Source: Moringa oleifera
Taxonomy: Eukaryota; Streptophyta; Magnoliopsida; Brassicales; Moringaceae
Length of the DNA: 64,000 nucleotides
Reading direction: 5' to 3'
Assembly: GCA_021397835.1 (NCBI GenBank)
Contig: JAJFZO010000799.1
Coordinates: 1,240,001-1,304,000 of the forward strand
Part shown: positions 63,484-64,000 of the stretch, piece after piece
Numbering within the stretch: position 1 is the stretch's first letter
Layout of the letters: each line of letters starts with the position of its first letter
The notes under the pieces: model-generated
What the model was told of the DNA's origin: nothing
Databases searched by the model: none
What the model saw: only the letters and a program-made list of their open reading frames with translations
Made by a program: the position numbers and the translations under genes

Positions 63484-63560
63484 GTAGTTGGGTTCTTTCT
63501 GTTGCTCTAACTATAGAATTCTTAACAAGATTTTCTGTTTCTTTCTGATCAGAAGCAAAG

Positions 63561-63592
<32 letters not shown>
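63561..63592 (+). repeat. (AT)n microsatellite next to a LINE tail
   Basis: A TA run of about 15 units at the 3' side of the antisense LINE fragment that follows. Confidence 0.85.
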
Positions 63593-63598
<6 letters not shown>

Positions 63599-63599
63599 G

Positions 63600-64000
63600 T
63601 ATGTGTATAGTGCCAAGAGGGTGGTGCCAATATACGAGTATAGATAGCTAGTTGGGAAGTAGAAGTTTCATGAACTCTACAAATTCAATTCCATTTACAT
63701 AATAATTTTCGGTAACCCAATAGTTCAAGAGTACCATGTATCCTTGATTAAAGCTAATGGTTTCAATCCTTACAAAAACCTTTTGTTCCTCTCCCTTCAT
63801 TCCATCCAAAAGATAAGTAAGGAAACTAGCGTCATAACTTTCCTCTTGGCTTTAGCAATAGGAAGACCCTTCCCAGCTTCCTATTCAATCGCCGCTGACC
63901 TAGAAATCACTCGTTATTAAAATAACTGATTGTACAATCTCCCATATTTTCTGAGTTTGGCTATACCAAAGGAGAATACGATTAATTGACTCCTCTTGCA
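63600..64000 (-). mobile_element. LINE-type retrotransposon 3' fragment, antisense, cut by the window edge
   Basis: Minus-strand reading gives CKRSQLIVFSFGIAKLRKYG and then KAKRKVMTLVSLLIFWMEWR-like sequence followed by ERNKR. This is the W-K/R-E-R-N-x-R pattern that closes the zinc-binding/RNase H-like tail of plant LINE ORF2. Frameshifts separate the blocks. The element extends past position 64000. Confidence 0.55.

Noticed and set aside
1..64000. tRNA, rRNA or miRNA precursor genes
   Set aside because: I saw no convincing cloverleaf with box A/B, no rRNA sequence and no clear miRNA-type hairpin by eye; a covariance-model scan would be needed to exclude them.

Overview
The window looks like nuclear DNA of a eudicot plant. 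Three multi-exon genes with plant gene structures lie in AT-rich, transposon-filled DNA; I cannot name the species. All three genes are on the + strand. AGO1 (about 3.8-12.3 kb) is complete, with 22 exons and the miR168 target site. A SUS5/SUS6-type sucrose synthase (32.5-36.7 kb) is complete and has an alternative C-terminal exon coding for a membrane anchor. The 5' part of CSTF77, the 77-kDa subunit of the pre-mRNA cleavage stimulation factor (49.85 kb to the right edge), has ten exons spread over 13.6 kb by long introns. They act in small-RNA silencing, sucrose cleavage and mRNA 3'-end formation, and nothing in the sequence suggests that they work together.

Layout. 1-3430: minus-strand, decayed part of a Mutator-like element (MULE) that runs off the left edge; its terminal repeat stops about 340 bp before the AGO1 TATA-like box. 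3.43-12.3 kb: AGO1. 12.3-22.1 kb: no gene, tandem repeats and a dead Ty3/Gypsy gag-pro-pol remnant (16.7-18.5 kb). 22115-30707: an 8.6-kb MULE with recognisable inverted ends, a DUF1985/Ulp1-like gene (+) and a MURA-like transposase gene (-), convergent and separated by an array of short motifs. 32.1-36.8 kb: sucrose synthase. 38.3-42.05 kb: a second remnant of the same Gypsy family. 43006-45341: an apparently perfect 1168-bp tandem duplication. 49.6-64.0 kb: CSTF77, whose introns hold several non-LTR retroposon fragments.

The most interesting signal is in the two related MULEs. Their non-coding parts (an intron, the spacer between the genes, subterminal regions) are packed with short degenerate copies of a core like TACGATTT / TACGAAAT. 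A DUF1985/Ulp1-type gene next to element-specific short repeats resembles the VANC anti-silencing system of Arabidopsis VANDAL MULEs, but with a different, CpG-containing motif. Both copies are decayed, largely by changes that look like G to A, so the proteins here are probably inactive and an active relative would have to be sought elsewhere in the genome.

Other notable points: three GC-AG introns (two in the sucrose synthase gene, one in CSTF77), one of which switches the sucrose synthase between a soluble and a tail-anchored form, and a duplicated splice acceptor plus partial exon inside an AGO1 intron.
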